Part shown: in pieces, positions 47,439 through 56,361 of the stretch
Layout of the letters: the number at the start of each line of letters is the position of its first letter
Position numbering within the stretch: position 1 is the stretch's first letter
Assembly: GCF_034353875.1 (NCBI RefSeq)
Contig: NZ_CP133784.1
Span: 620,001-684,000 of the forward strand
From: Pseudomonas sp. MH9.2
Lineage (GTDB): Bacteria; Pseudomonadota; Gammaproteobacteria; Pseudomonadales; Pseudomonadaceae
Reading direction: 5' to 3'
Length of the DNA stretch: 64,000 bases
The notes under the pieces: generated by a model
Databases searched by the model: none
What the model saw: the letters and a program-made list of their open reading frames with translations, nothing else
What the model was told of the DNA's origin: nothing
Translations under genes and position numbers: made by a program

Positions 47439-47461
47439 TATACAACAATATATAGTGTATA
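47439..47461. promoter_or_regulatory. Candidate BigR-type operator before the ArsR gene
   Basis: TATAC ... GTATA inverted arms around an AACAATATATAGT core, 22 bases before the regulator start, overlapping a likely -10. A/T-rich imperfect palindromes of this sort are the usual BigR sites. Confidence 0.55.
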
Positions 47462-47482
47462 CGCATTAACTGAGAAGGCACA

Positions 47483-47809
47483 ATGAACGCTCATATACCT
47501 GAACTAGACATCCAGCAACTGCGCGCCAATGCCGATGCTGCCAGCCAGCTTCTAAAGGCCTTGGCCAATCAGGATCGCTTGATGCTGCTATGCCAATTAT
47601 CCCAAGGTGAGCGCAATGTCAGCGATCTGGAGTCACTGCTAGGGATACAGCAACCGACTCTTTCACAACAGCTGGCGGTGCTTCGCCGCGAAGGACTGGT
47701 GGAGACCCGTCGTGACGGAAAGCAGGTGTTCTATCGCATCAGTAGTCCCGCTGCACTGGCAGTCATCAATACTCTGTATCAACAATTTTGTGCCGAAAAA
47801 GCCTCCTGA
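47483..47809 (+). CDS. bigR: BigR/SqrR-type ArsR-family persulfide-responsive repressor
   Basis: 108 residues. The winged helix NVSDLESLLGIQQPTLSQQLAVLRREGLVETRRDGKQVFYRI is typical ArsR. Only two cysteines occur, Cys37 (LMLLCQL) and Cys103 (FCAEKAS), 66 apart. That is the spacing of the redox pair in Xylella BigR (C42/C108) and Rhodobacter SqrR (C41/C107), which form a tetrasulfide link to release DNA. There is no CxC metal site. GAGAAGG precedes the ATG. It probably controls itself and the yeeE-osmC operon. Confidence 0.9.
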   Translation: MNAHIPELDIQQLRANADAASQLLKALANQDRLMLLCQLSQGERNVSDLESLLGIQQPTLSQQLAVLRREGLVETRRDGKQVFYRISSPAALAVINTLYQQFCAEKAS

Positions 47810-47871
47810 TGGCTCACCTTCACTCCGCGGTCATCCCGTGCGCCGCGCGGACACCCTGACAGTATCGAAAG

Positions 47872-47994
47872 GTGGTTAAGACGCTCAAACCTGTTGAGAT
47901 CCCGAACGGTTACAGCGTCAACGCTGGTCCGGGGATCAATATCACCACCGCGATTCTGGGAGCGTTACTCATAGCCTATCTGGCCATTATGTGA
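47872..47994 (+). CDS. Possible 40-residue single-helix membrane peptide
   Basis: A GTG-started frame ends in a clear membrane helix (NITTAILGALLIAYLAIM). The short protein begins with VKTLKPVEIPNGYSVNAGPG. There is no good ribosome binding site, so it could be a fragment of a larger lost gene. I do not recognise it. Confidence 0.25.
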   Translation: MVKTLKPVEIPNGYSVNAGPGINITTAILGALLIAYLAIM

Positions 47995-48140
47995 GCAAAG
48001 CGCTGGTCTCCCTTCGTCGGACGGAACATTGCCCGTTGGTTGATTATGTCCCGGCGAGGCCTGCCAACTCTGCTTTATGCGCTTATCGCTCCTGCTTCGT
48101 CCGCTGATCCTCTCCAAAGCAATAACAGCACTTGCCAAGT

Positions 48141-48162
48141 ACTATATAAAAAAATATATTGT
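48141..48162. promoter_or_regulatory. A/T-rich palindrome, second BigR-type operator candidate
   Basis: ACTATATAAAAAAATATATTGT is a near-palindrome resembling the site before bigR (both contain CAATATA/TATAGT elements). It is about 180 bases upstream of the yeeE-like operon. Confidence 0.4.
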
Positions 48163-48335
48163 TTTTGTCTTAATTGAGCGCTTTTATCATGATCGCCTTT
48201 GAAGCCCCCTAACACCCGTGGAACGACAGGTCTAGACGCTTTGCCATGGCAAGCAGACCGATTAAACATCAGCAGTCCGGCAGCGCCTGCCGCCACCCAG
48301 ACTTTTTACCCACTATTCCGTGCAGGAAACGCGAC

Positions 48336-48770
48336 ATGAGCATTGACTGGTTTAACTTCACTCCCTGGTCGGCACTGGCAGGAGGAGCACTGATTGGGCT
48401 GGCGGCCAGCTTCTTTGTTCTCGCCAATGGCCGTATTGCCGGAATAAGCGGATTGCTCGGTAGCGTACTCCAGTGGGGCAGTGATGGCTGGGGCGAGAAG
48501 GCGATGTTTCTTCTGGGCTTGCTGCTGGCACCCCTGCTGTGGGGGCTGTTTGCCGCCTTGCCGGTAATCCAGTTTCAGACAGGCTGGTTCGGGCTGGTGT
48601 TAGCCGGCCTGCTAGTAGGCGTCGGCACACGTTACGGCTCCGGCTGCACCAGTGGTCACGGCGTGTGCGGCATCTCGCGCCTATCCCCTCGCTCCATCAT
48701 GGCAACGTTGTGTTTTATGGCGGCAGGCTTTACCACGGTGTACGTAGCTCGTCATGTGTTGGGGGCTTGA
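48336..48770 (+). CDS. YeeE/YedE-family sulfur transporter, first half
   Basis: 144 residues with four membrane helices. GVGTRYGSGCTSGHGVCGISRLSPRS is the YeeE hallmark; Cys104 and Cys111 are candidate sulfur-handling residues. The family includes thiosulfate uptake protein TsuA and the PmpA/PmpB pair. AGGAAA is eight bases before the ATG. The longer ORF from 48246 lacks a ribosome binding site. Confidence 0.87.
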   Translation: MSIDWFNFTPWSALAGGALIGLAASFFVLANGRIAGISGLLGSVLQWGSDGWGEKAMFLLGLLLAPLLWGLFAALPVIQFQTGWFGLVLAGLLVGVGTRYGSGCTSGHGVCGISRLSPRSIMATLCFMAAGFTTVYVARHVLGA

Positions 48771-48772
48771 AT

Positions 48773-49192
48773 ATGATCAAGTTGACTGCTTTTTTCTCTG
48801 GACTGATCTTCGGACTTGGCGTGCTGCTGGCAGGCATGGCAAACCCCGCCAAGGTGTTAGGTTTTCTCGACTTGGCCGGTGCCTGGGATCCCTCTCTAGG
48901 GCTTGTCATGACCGGCGCTATCGCAGTTGCGATCCTGCCACTGAACTGGGCCCGCAAACAGAAGCAGTCCCTGCTGGGTGCACCCATGCAGATACCGGTC
49001 AAACGTGAACTGGATTCCCGACTGATCGGAGGTAGCCTATTGTTCGGGGTCGGCTGGGGCATCGCTGGTATTTGCCCCGGGCCCGCAGTGGCGATTTTGC
49101 TCACTGGGCACTGGCAAATCATCGTATTCATGGGGGCCATGCTGGCCGGTATCTTATTGTTCTCAGCGCTAGAAAACCGCCGAACGAATTGA
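48773..49192 (+). CDS. YeeE/YedE-family sulfur transporter, second half
   Basis: 139 residues with about four helices (LIFGLGVLLAGMANPAKVLGFL, GVGWGIAGICPGPAVAILLTG). The GICPGPA loop holds the conserved Cys of the second repeat. It starts two bases after the first half ends, so the two are a split version of the single-chain transporter and likely assemble together. Confidence 0.87.
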   Translation: MIKLTAFFSGLIFGLGVLLAGMANPAKVLGFLDLAGAWDPSLGLVMTGAIAVAILPLNWARKQKQSLLGAPMQIPVKRELDSRLIGGSLLFGVGWGIAGICPGPAVAILLTGHWQIIVFMGAMLAGILLFSALENRRTN

Positions 49193-49211
49193 GCAAAGGA
49201 GCAACACGGAC

Positions 49212-49652
49212 ATGACCCTGAAAACTATTAGCGCCCACGGCACCCTCGGCTCAGGCTTTGCAATCGACGTGACGTGCGGTGAACACCGCGTCATCATGGA
49301 TCAGCCCAAGCACGCGGCCGGACAAGATACCGGGCCTACGCCACTTGAATTGATTCTCGCCGCGGTTGCCGGATGCTTTGGCACGATTGGCCGCTTTCTC
49401 GCGCATCAGCGCAAAATTGAACTGCGCGGTATGCGCTTTGAAATTCAAGCTGATTATGACCCTGCGGGATTACTCGGACGGGATCTTTCTGTTCGACCGG
49501 GATTTCAGGCATTGCGAATACTGGTAGACATTGACGCGGATCTAAGCACTGAGGAAAAACTGGCGTTTTTGCACGAGGTTGAACGTCGCTGCCCGCTGGC
49601 TGACAACTTGACCCATGGAACTCAGTTACATAGCCAGTTGGTGATGTCTTGA
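49212..49652 (+). CDS. OsmC-family protein
   Basis: 146 residues with the OsmC/Ohr fold. Two candidate catalytic cysteines are Cys55 (AAVAGCFGTIGRFLA) and Cys127 (VERRCPLADNL), the pattern of OsmC-like thiol proteins. In sulfur operons such proteins may handle persulfides or thiol oxidants. AAAGGAG lies ten bases before the ATG; last gene of the yeeE operon and right edge of the island. Confidence 0.85.
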   Translation: MTLKTISAHGTLGSGFAIDVTCGEHRVIMDQPKHAAGQDTGPTPLELILAAVAGCFGTIGRFLAHQRKIELRGMRFEIQADYDPAGLLGRDLSVRPGFQALRILVDIDADLSTEEKLAFLHEVERRCPLADNLTHGTQLHSQLVMS

Positions 49653-49689
49653 GCAAAATATTTTTGATCGGGTATTTTTGTCGTGCGCA

Positions 49690-49926
49690 TCACTGAAGGA
49701 ACACCACCACTTGCTCTGCATCGAACGGCCAGTCCAGCTCGGCGCCAGTGTCCACGCGCCGCAGCACGGGAATGCGCAGACCGTAATCGTCCACCAGCGC
49801 AGCGCTCTCTCCAATATCGACCAGTTCGACCAGCAAACCATGCTCGACCAATGGCAGCAGTTCGGCTTCGGCGACTTCACACAGATGACACCCAAGGGTG
49901 CCTAGCAATTGGCATTCAGGAGGCAT
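49690..49926 (-). CDS. Glutaredoxin-like (DUF836-type) small thiol protein
   Basis: 78 residues. LLGTLGCHLCEVAEAEL carries a CxxC (Cys13, Cys16) at the start of a thioredoxin fold, followed by RIPVLRR with the cis-Pro. The family is glutaredoxin-like; partners are unknown. It is convergent with osmC. Confidence 0.82.
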   Translation of the reverse strand: MPPECQLLGTLGCHLCEVAEAELLPLVEHGLLVELVDIGESAALVDDYGLRIPVLRRVDTGAELDWPFDAEQVVVFLQ

Positions 49927-50016
49927 GAAGACACCTTCAGCATGGCGTGTAGAGAATTGAGAGTGGTAGCATTTTAGGCCGACGCGGATAACCGCGTCGA
50001 GCCCGAATCCGCAGCC

Positions 50017-51225
50017 TCAGTCCTGACTGACTGAACCGATTTTGTGGATCGACAGGTCGGCGCCGTAGTACTCCTGCTCCTGAGTCAATCGCAAGCCAAT
50101 GATCATTTTGAGTGTGCCGTATACCAGGAACCCGCCAAGCAGGGCCACAACCACACCCAGCCCGGAGCCGATCAATTGGCTGATGAGGCTGACCCCGCCC
50201 AGCCCACCCAGCGCTGTTTGACCAAAGACACCACACGCGATCCCACCCCAGAGGCCGCACAACCCATGCAGAGGCCAGACGCCTAACACATCATCGATTT
50301 TCCAGCGCACCTGGGCCGCAGTAAAGCACCAGACAAACAGCGCTCCGGCGATAACGCCCGTGATCAAGGCCCCTACCGGATGCATCAGGTCCGACCCGGC
50401 ACAGATCGCCACCAGGCCAGCCAACGGACCGTTGTGCAGAAAGCCGGGGTCGTTACGTCCCACAATCAACGCGGCAACCGTGCCACCGACCATTGCCATC
50501 AATGAGTTGACCGCCACCAACCCGCTAACACCTTGCAAGGTCTGGGCACTCATGACGTTAAAGCCGAACCAGCCAACGATCAGGATCCACGAACCCAGCG
50601 CCAGGAACGGAATGCTCGAGGGTGGATAGGCAACCAACCGCCCTTCCCGGTATCGTCCATTGCGCGCCCCTAGCAACAACACGGCCGCTAACGCCAGCCA
50701 GCCGCCCATGGCATGAACCACGACGGAGCCGGCGAAGTCATGAAAGCTGGCACCAAAACGCTCCAACAACCAGGACTGCAGGCCAAAGTTGCCATTCCAG
50801 ACGATGCCCTCGAAGAACGGGTAGACAAAGGCGACAATTAATACGGTTGCACACAACTGAGGCGCGAACCGGGCACGCTCGGCAATACCGCCAGAAATAA
50901 TCGCCGGAATCGCTGCGGCAAAGGTCAGCAGGAAGAAAAATTTCACCAGCTGATACCCATGATTTGCACTGATCACGGACGCGGGTTGTAAAAAGTTTAC
51001 CCCGTAAGAAATCCAATAGCCTATAAAGAAGTACGCCAGTGTCGATACAGCAAAATCGCTGAGAATCTTCGACAACGCATTGACCTGATTCTTGTGCCGG
51101 ACCGTGCCGACTTCAAGAAAGGCAAAACCGGCGTGCATGGCCAGCACCATCACCGCACCGGTCAAGATAAACAAGGTATTTGAGCTTTGGACCAAAGAGT
51201 CCACAGCGCTTTGTAAATTTTCCAT
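50017..51225 (-). CDS. amt: Ammonium transporter (Amt family)
   Basis: 402 residues, 11 membrane helices. Amt signatures are MVLAMHAGFAFLEVGTVRHKN, the twin-His region FHDFAGSVVVHAMGGWLALAA and HGLCGLWGGIACGVFG with the second pore His. There is no glnK next to it. It belongs to the Amt type with a short C-terminal tail (TQEQEYYGADLSIHKIGSVSQD). GGGCAGGCC lies upstream of the ATG. Confidence 0.94.
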   Translation of the reverse strand: MENLQSAVDSLVQSSNTLFILTGAVMVLAMHAGFAFLEVGTVRHKNQVNALSKILSDFAVSTLAYFFIGYWISYGVNFLQPASVISANHGYQLVKFFFLLTFAAAIPAIISGGIAERARFAPQLCATVLIVAFVYPFFEGIVWNGNFGLQSWLLERFGASFHDFAGSVVVHAMGGWLALAAVLLLGARNGRYREGRLVAYPPSSIPFLALGSWILIVGWFGFNVMSAQTLQGVSGLVAVNSLMAMVGGTVAALIVGRNDPGFLHNGPLAGLVAICAGSDLMHPVGALITGVIAGALFVWCFTAAQVRWKIDDVLGVWPLHGLCGLWGGIACGVFGQTALGGLGGVSLISQLIGSGLGVVVALLGGFLVYGTLKMIIGLRLTQEQEYYGADLSIHKIGSVSQD

Positions 51226-51581
51226 GGAGGGCAGGCCTGCAATTCGTCAAAAAGCACCAAAGCGGGTCAAATGATCCTCGTCGTGCACCGAACTGGCGCC
51301 ATACATTGGCAGATAGGCGCAATGCGTGACCCGATTTGGAGCAGCCTACTTTTGAGGAAAAATTGTCGCTTGAGCTTTTTCTCAAGTTTTATGATGTAAG
51401 CGTAAGATCTGGGCACATTTGCCATTGTCTTCGCTCTTATTCAGCGCATCGCCCTCCATGGCGCACCATCTGGAAGCAAAACCTGTACCAGCTGATCGAT
51501 TTAATACGGGTGTGAATTGGAATGAACCTTCCGTAATCCCTTAGACTCGAAATACCATTAAGCCACTAGACGGAGATAACC
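51226..51581. other. Divergent promoter region between amt and the ElaB-like operon
   Basis: 356 bases. A CTTGAG-CTTTTT-CTCAAG hairpin followed by TTTT occurs at 51369-51390 on the plus strand. GAACCT at about 51522 and TCGAA 17 bases later resemble an AlgU (GAACTT/TCTGA) promoter for the downstream envelope operon, but the match is partial. No NtrC-type site was clear before amt. Confidence 0.35.
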
Positions 51582-51896
51582 ATGGCTAGCAAAACCGCGC
51601 AGAGCGCTCAGGAAATATTAATGGCTGATTTTCAAACTTTGGTCAGCGACACGGAAAAGCTTCTCGCGCACACCGCCACGTTGGCTGGCGATCAGGCCGA
51701 TGAATTACGGGGGCAGATTAACGACAGCCTGTTAAAGGCAAGGGAAACACTGCGCCTGACAGAAGAGTCCCTGCGCGTACGTGGTAAAGCGGCGGTAACG
51801 GCCACCGAAGATTATGTTCAGAGCAATCCATGGCAGTCAGTGGGTATCGCCGCTGGCGTCGGTTTCCTCCTGGGTCTTCTGGCTACAAGGCGCTGA
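51582..51896 (+). CDS. ElaB/YqjD-family (DUF883) membrane-anchored protein
   Basis: 104 residues: an amphipathic coiled region (about 12-75) and a C-terminal glycine-rich membrane anchor ending VGIAAGVGFLLGLLATRR, the DUF883 hallmark. E. coli YqjD and ElaB bind ribosomes in stationary phase. GGAG precedes the ATG. It heads an operon with YqjE- and YqjK-like genes. Confidence 0.88.
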   Translation: MASKTAQSAQEILMADFQTLVSDTEKLLAHTATLAGDQADELRGQINDSLLKARETLRLTEESLRVRGKAAVTATEDYVQSNPWQSVGIAAGVGFLLGLLATRR

Positions 51897-51901
51897 CGGC
51901 T

Positions 51902-52288
51902 ATGGGCACGGAATCAGGTTCGTCATCGGCGGACCAACACTCGTCACCGCGGCGCTTGGGTGCCGCTTTTCTGGGCCTGCTACACAGTCACGTGGAATTG
52001 TTCGGCATCGAACTGCAGGAGCAAAAATCACGCACATTGAGCCTGCTGCTATTCGCCGGGCTGGCGCTGGTTTTTACACTGCTGCTGCTGATCGGGTTAT
52101 CCGCTTTATTGCTGATCGTCGTATGGGATAGTTATCGCTTGGCCGGCATCATTGGTCTCTGTGTTTTCTATGCCCTGGCTGCGGTGTTCTGCGGTTTGCG
52201 TTTGAAAGCGGCGATCTTCGACGAATCGTCACCGTTCAATGCCACGCTCCAAGAGTTGGCCAATGATCGCGAGCGACTGATGCCATGA
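51902..52288 (+). CDS. YqjE-like (phage-holin-family fold) membrane protein
   Basis: 128 residues with two long membrane helices (LLLFAGLALVFTLLLLIGLSALLLIV and IGLCVFYALAAVFCGL). It matches the YqjE family, often labelled 'phage holin family' although unrelated to phage here. AAGG precedes the start, five bases after the DUF883 stop, and the 3' end overlaps the next gene by four bases. Confidence 0.82.
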   Translation: MGTESGSSSADQHSSPRRLGAAFLGLLHSHVELFGIELQEQKSRTLSLLLFAGLALVFTLLLLIGLSALLLIVVWDSYRLAGIIGLCVFYALAAVFCGLRLKAAIFDESSPFNATLQELANDRERLMP

Positions 52289-52626
52289 ACCTGCCTGAAC
52301 TGTCGCACACAGCCTCCCGGCGAGAACTGCGCAAGGCGTTGATTCGCTTGCGCATGGAAATGCATCGCCAGGAGATTCGTCACGAATCGAGTCAACTGCT
52401 GGAGCCGATACGCCGCGTACGCAATATGACGCAGGATTGGCAAGGCACGCTGGGCATTAAACACGCGCCTCTGTGGGGCATTGGCATCGTCACCCTGCTG
52501 GGCTTCCTCAGTGGCAAAGGAGCCAAAGGTGGCGGCATCGGTGGTGTTACGCGCCTCGTAAAGCTGGGCGCAAGCCTACTCCCGCTGATAAAGCTCGCGT
52601 TACAAGGTTCCCCGCCTAAACGCTGA
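52285..52626 (+). CDS. YqjK-like hypothetical protein
   Basis: 113 residues: a highly charged N-terminal helix (SRRELRKALIRLRMEMHRQEIRHE, about 11-34), one membrane helix (GIGIVTLLGFLSG) and a glycine-rich stretch, then a hydrophobic tail. Position third in a DUF883-YqjE operon makes a YqjK-like role likely. Translation is coupled to the gene before (ATGA overlap). Confidence 0.65.
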   Translation: MNLPELSHTASRRELRKALIRLRMEMHRQEIRHESSQLLEPIRRVRNMTQDWQGTLGIKHAPLWGIGIVTLLGFLSGKGAKGGGIGGVTRLVKLGASLLPLIKLALQGSPPKR

Positions 52627-52665
52627 GTTGCCCCATCTGGCTGCATTCTTGCAAAGCACTCCAGC

Positions 52666-52701
52666 GCCTGCCACCTCATGGTCCTCCGTGGGGTGACAGG
52701 C
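52666..52701. terminator. Inverted repeat after the YqjK-like gene
   Basis: GCCTGCCACCTCATGG ... CCGTGGGGTGACAGGC, a long imperfect stem of about 15 pairs; probable terminator of the envelope operon. Confidence 0.5.
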
Positions 52702-52747
52702 TCTGCCTGCACGGCAAAACAATTCCAAGATCTACTAAGGAGGCTCC

Positions 52748-53911
52748 GTGATCGACGGGCAACCGCTTGCCTGCTTTCAGCCGTTCATCGACACCGCTAC
52801 TGGTCGCATTGCCGGCGTTGAAGCCTTAGGTCGCCTACGCCAGAGCGATGGTCGCCTTTTATCCGTTGGCCCCCTGTTTGCTGATCCCAAGATGTCTCCT
52901 GCCATCCTGCGCCGTCTAGACCGGGCGATCCGCGACAATGCCTTGAGCCGCCTGCATGAAGCGCCCAACGACTGGTTTCTAAGTCTGAATATTTCCCCAC
53001 GCTGGATCAATCGCCTGCGACCGGGTCAACCATTGCCCAGCCTCAAGCAGCTGCAGAGCCATGGCGTGGCACCACAGCGCATCGTCTTCGAAATCACTGA
53101 GCTGGGTGGCAACAGCCAACGTTTGGCCGATGTTGTGGCGCGCTATCGGGAAGCGGGTGCGCGCATTGCTATCGATGACTTTGGGGCCGGCTATTCGCAA
53201 CTGGACCGGGTACTGGCGCTGCAACCAGACATTTTGAAACTGGACATGCGCTTGTTTCAGGCCGCCGCCCGGGGCGGCCACAGCAGTGATGTGGTCAAGG
53301 CACTGGCGCAAATGGCCGAGAAGACCGGCTGCTCGATTATCGCCGAAGGGGTGGAGACCGAAGCCGAACTGCATTTCGCCCTGGAGTGTGGCTCACGCTA
53401 TGTTCAGGGGTTTTTGTTCGCCAAAGGTGAACTGGAGTTCTTTGCCGGCGATGCTTTCGTTCAGCATTTTGCTCAATTGCGTGACCGCTACGTGCTGCAA
53501 AAAGTGGCCGAGCGCGCCCGCCTGATGACCCTGCGCCTACAACTCAGCACGTTAATGAACCTGCTACAGAGTTGGGCCGAAGGGCAAGCCCCCCTGAGCC
53601 AGATACCTCAACTGCACGACTATCCGTGGCTATTGCGCATCTATCAATGCGATCGCCATGGCACGCAGCTCACACCGAATTTTGAATGGCGCAATGGAGT
53701 CTGGCAGGCTGATACCAGTTATCTGGGCCACAACTGGTCCTGGCGCCCGTACTTCTACCACTTGCTGGCAGAGGGGTGGGGTGAACGGCGCCTGACCCTG
53801 TCCAATACTTACCGCGACGTGACCAGTAACCAATATTGCCTGACTGCCGGACAGTTCTTCGAGAACGGCCAGTGCCTGCTGTTGATCGATATCGACGCCG
53901 CCGGTTTGTAA
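52748..53911 (+). CDS. EAL-domain c-di-GMP phosphodiesterase with YkuI_C-like domain
   Basis: 387 residues. The EAL domain (about 1-240) keeps all catalytic residues: VEALGR, LNIS, FEITEL, IDDFGAGYS, LKLD, EGVET and QGF. A linker helix leads to a C-terminal ~130-residue PAS/Cache-like domain (YPWLLRIYQCDRHG...WSWRPYFYHLL), as in Bacillus YkuI. No membrane helix, so cytoplasmic. Start is a GTG six bases after AAGGAGG. Confidence 0.88.
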   Translation: MIDGQPLACFQPFIDTATGRIAGVEALGRLRQSDGRLLSVGPLFADPKMSPAILRRLDRAIRDNALSRLHEAPNDWFLSLNISPRWINRLRPGQPLPSLKQLQSHGVAPQRIVFEITELGGNSQRLADVVARYREAGARIAIDDFGAGYSQLDRVLALQPDILKLDMRLFQAAARGGHSSDVVKALAQMAEKTGCSIIAEGVETEAELHFALECGSRYVQGFLFAKGELEFFAGDAFVQHFAQLRDRYVLQKVAERARLMTLRLQLSTLMNLLQSWAEGQAPLSQIPQLHDYPWLLRIYQCDRHGTQLTPNFEWRNGVWQADTSYLGHNWSWRPYFYHLLAEGWGERRLTLSNTYRDVTSNQYCLTAGQFFENGQCLLLIDIDAAGL

Positions 53912-53992
53912 TCACGGCGTTGCGACCAAGGCCCTTGCAGCCTATCGACTGAACCGGGAAGCTAGACGCAATCAATAGACGGAGTGAACGCC

Positions 53993-55324
53993 TTGGATTG
54001 GCAAACCCTGCTTAACCGCGAACGACTTGGCAAACCCATATATAGCCCTGAAGAGCTGGGGCGCAGTCCTTTCCACAAAGATCATGACCGCATTATTTTT
54101 TCCGGCGCGTTCCGTCGACTGGGCCGCAAGACCCAGGTTCATCCGGTCACAAGCAACGATCACATCCACACTCGCCTGACCCATTCATTGGAAGTCAGCT
54201 GCGTTGGCCGCTCGCTCGGTATGCGGGTCGGCGAAATCATTCGCAGCGCCCTGCCTGACTGGTGCGAGCCAAGCGATCTTGGAATGGTCGTCCAATCAGC
54301 GTGCCTTGCTCATGACATCGGCAACCCACCATTCGGGCATTCAGGTGAAGATGCGATTCGCCACTGGTTTCTACAGGCCGCCGGACGTGGCTGGCTGGAT
54401 GCAATGAGCGACGTCGAGCGCAACGACTTTCTCAATTTCGAAGGCAATGCCCAAGGGTTCCGGGTGCTCACGCAGCTTGAATACCACCAGTTTGAAGGCG
54501 GTACCCGGCTGACCTATGCAACCCTCGGCACCTACCTGAAATACCCCTGGACCGCGCGCCACGCCGACTCGCTAGGCTACAAGAAACACAAATTCGGCTG
54601 CTACCAGAGCGAACTGCCGATCCTTGAACAGATCGCACACAAGCTCGGCTTGCCGCAGCTTGAAGAGCAGCGCTGGGCGCGCCATCCGCTGGTGTACCTG
54701 ATGGAGGCCGCCGATGACATCTGCTATGCCCTGATCGACCTTGAGGACGGTCTGGAAATGGACCTGCTCGAATACGCCGAGGTGGAATCCCTGCTCTTGG
54801 GCCTGGTGGGCGATGACCTCCCGGAAACCTATAGGCAGCTGGGGCCCAACGATTCTCGCCGCCGCAAACTGGCCATTTTGCGGGGGAAGGCCATCGAGCA
54901 TCTGACCAACGCCGCCGCGCGTGCTTTTGTCGAACAGCAAGATGCGTTGCTGGCTGGTACCCTCAGTGGCGACCTGGTGGAGCACATGCATGGCCCCGCC
55001 AAGCGCTGTGTACTCGATGCCAAGGACATGGCTCGCAAGAAAATCTTTCAGGATAAACGCAAGACACTGCACGAGATCGGCGCTTACACCACCCTGGAAG
55101 TACTGCTCAATGCGTTCTGCGGTGCGGCACTGGAGCAATTCGGAGGGCGAACCCCTTCGTTCAAGCACCGGCGCATTCTCGACCTGCTCGGCAATAACGC
55201 GCCCGATCCCCACTGGCCTCTGCACACCTCGTTCCTGCGCATGATCGATTTCATCGCTGGCATGACCGACAGCTATGCCAGCGAGATGGCCCGAGAAATG
55301 ACCGGTCTCTCCAGCCCGGTTTAA
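53993..55324 (+). CDS. dgt: Deoxyguanosinetriphosphate triphosphohydrolase-like protein
   Basis: 443 residues of the HD-domain dGTPase family. It has [49 protein letters not shown] (HD metal site) and [19 protein letters not shown] choose the TTG at 53993 (product begins MDWQTLL), eight bases after GGAG; the GTG at 53984 would overlap that ribosome binding site. Confidence 0.92.
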   Translation: MDWQTLLNRERLGKPIYSPEELGRSPFHKDHDRIIFSGAFRRLGRKTQVHPVTSNDHIHTRLTHSLEVSCVGRSLGMRVGEIIRSALPDWCEPSDLGMVVQSACLAHDIGNPPFGHSGEDAIRHWFLQAAGRGWLDAMSDVERNDFLNFEGNAQGFRVLTQLEYHQFEGGTRLTYATLGTYLKYPWTARHADSLGYKKHKFGCYQSELPILEQIAHKLGLPQLEEQRWARHPLVYLMEAADDICYALIDLEDGLEMDLLEYAEVESLLLGLVGDDLPETYRQLGPNDSRRRKLAILRGKAIEHLTNAAARAFVEQQDALLAGTLSGDLVEHMHGPAKRCVLDAKDMARKKIFQDKRKTLHEIGAYTTLEVLLNAFCGAALEQFGGRTPSFKHRRILDLLGNNAPDPHWPLHTSFLRMIDFIAGMTDSYASEMAREMTGLSSPV

Positions 55325-55649
55325 CACCAGCAATCCAATGACCAGATGAGTGAACGCCCGGTCACTCATCTGGCTGCAGATCTGCGGTATGCCCGCCCAC
55401 GTTGCAATTAAAGAGAGAGCCTACGCTCAGAACAGAAAAGCCCTATCGCTTGAGATACCGGGCTACCGAATAATTCGGCTCTGGTTCTTGGCCATTGCCG
55501 GCGAGAACACCTACCCACCTGAGGCCACTTGGCACCTTCGGCTCAAATCCAGGCTGTTCCCTGTCGGGCGCTCTCTTGAGTGAGCGTGAACCTGCCCCGC
55601 AGGTTTGATTTGCGCATGTGGCGCCGTCGCTTTTGCCCGGAAGATCCTG
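55325..55649. other. Intergenic region after dgt
   Basis: 325 bases. A 77-codon frame (55350-55583) has no ribosome binding site and no similarity I recognise. Nothing else stands out. Confidence 0.4.
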
Positions 55650-56054
55650 ATGTCAAAAAATAATCTGCGCATTTTATTGGTGGAAGATCATCCTTTCCAA
55701 TTGATTGCCACCCAGATACTGCTGAACAATCAAGGCTATTACCGTTTGACCCCGGTGCTGACCGCTGCTGAAGCGCTGGCGGCTATGGAAACAGCAACAG
55801 AGCCCTTCGACGTACTGCTATGCGATCAATGCCTGCCTGATCTCCTGGGCCTTGAGCTGATAGATCTGGCAAGCCAGCGAGGCCTGATTCGCCGGGCGGT
55901 CGTGCTCAGTGGCTTGAGCCAAGAGCAATTGGACGCGCTGGAACGCACTGCAGATAGGCGCCAACTGCCGCTCCTGGGATGTTTGAGCAAGCCATTGGAT
56001 GTCCAGGCCCTGACTGTATTGCTCGCCGCGAACGGCTTTTGCGAAGAAGCTTAA
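55650..56054 (+). CDS. Stand-alone receiver-domain response regulator
   Basis: 134 residues comprising a single receiver domain: acidic pair E12/D13 in LLVEDHPFQL, phospho-acceptor Asp59 in LLCDQCLPD and Lys114 in LSKPLD. It has no output domain. Located 308 bases before a BvgA/BvgS-like pair, it may compete in or shuttle phosphate for that relay. GGAAG precedes the ATG. Confidence 0.85.
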   Translation: MSKNNLRILLVEDHPFQLIATQILLNNQGYYRLTPVLTAAEALAAMETATEPFDVLLCDQCLPDLLGLELIDLASQRGLIRRAVVLSGLSQEQLDALERTADRRQLPLLGCLSKPLDVQALTVLLAANGFCEEA

Positions 56055-56361
56055 ACACCGAATAAACATCCATTTGAAGCCAGCAAAAAAACAAGTTCTA
56101 CCGTGTAAGCAAACCCTGCATTCACTGTAGGGTAATTCCGAAACGCTATAAACAGCATGTACATTAATAGCAAATTTACACAGTTGAATTATTCATTATT
56201 TTAAACGTCATCTGATGATATTTGGATATTTACGTACGCCAATACGTTAATTCCTGTAGGAACTTTCCTATATCCACTTGGTAGCCCTATCGGTTCATGT
56301 GCCTGCCTGAACATCTGAGCTAAGGTGCGCGCTTTCTTCACTGCTTGTATGGAATTGAATT
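56055..56361. other. A/T-rich promoter region of the BvgA-like gene
   Basis: 307 bases, markedly A/T-rich from 56150 to 56250; presumably the promoter of the two-component operon. No clear operator. Confidence 0.4.

Noticed and set aside
51902-52288. 'Holin' signal suggesting a prophage
   Set aside because: The protein is a YqjE-type envelope protein in a DUF883 operon; no other phage genes are nearby.
55350-55583. 77-codon frame after dgt
   Set aside because: No translation signals, composition unlike a coding region.
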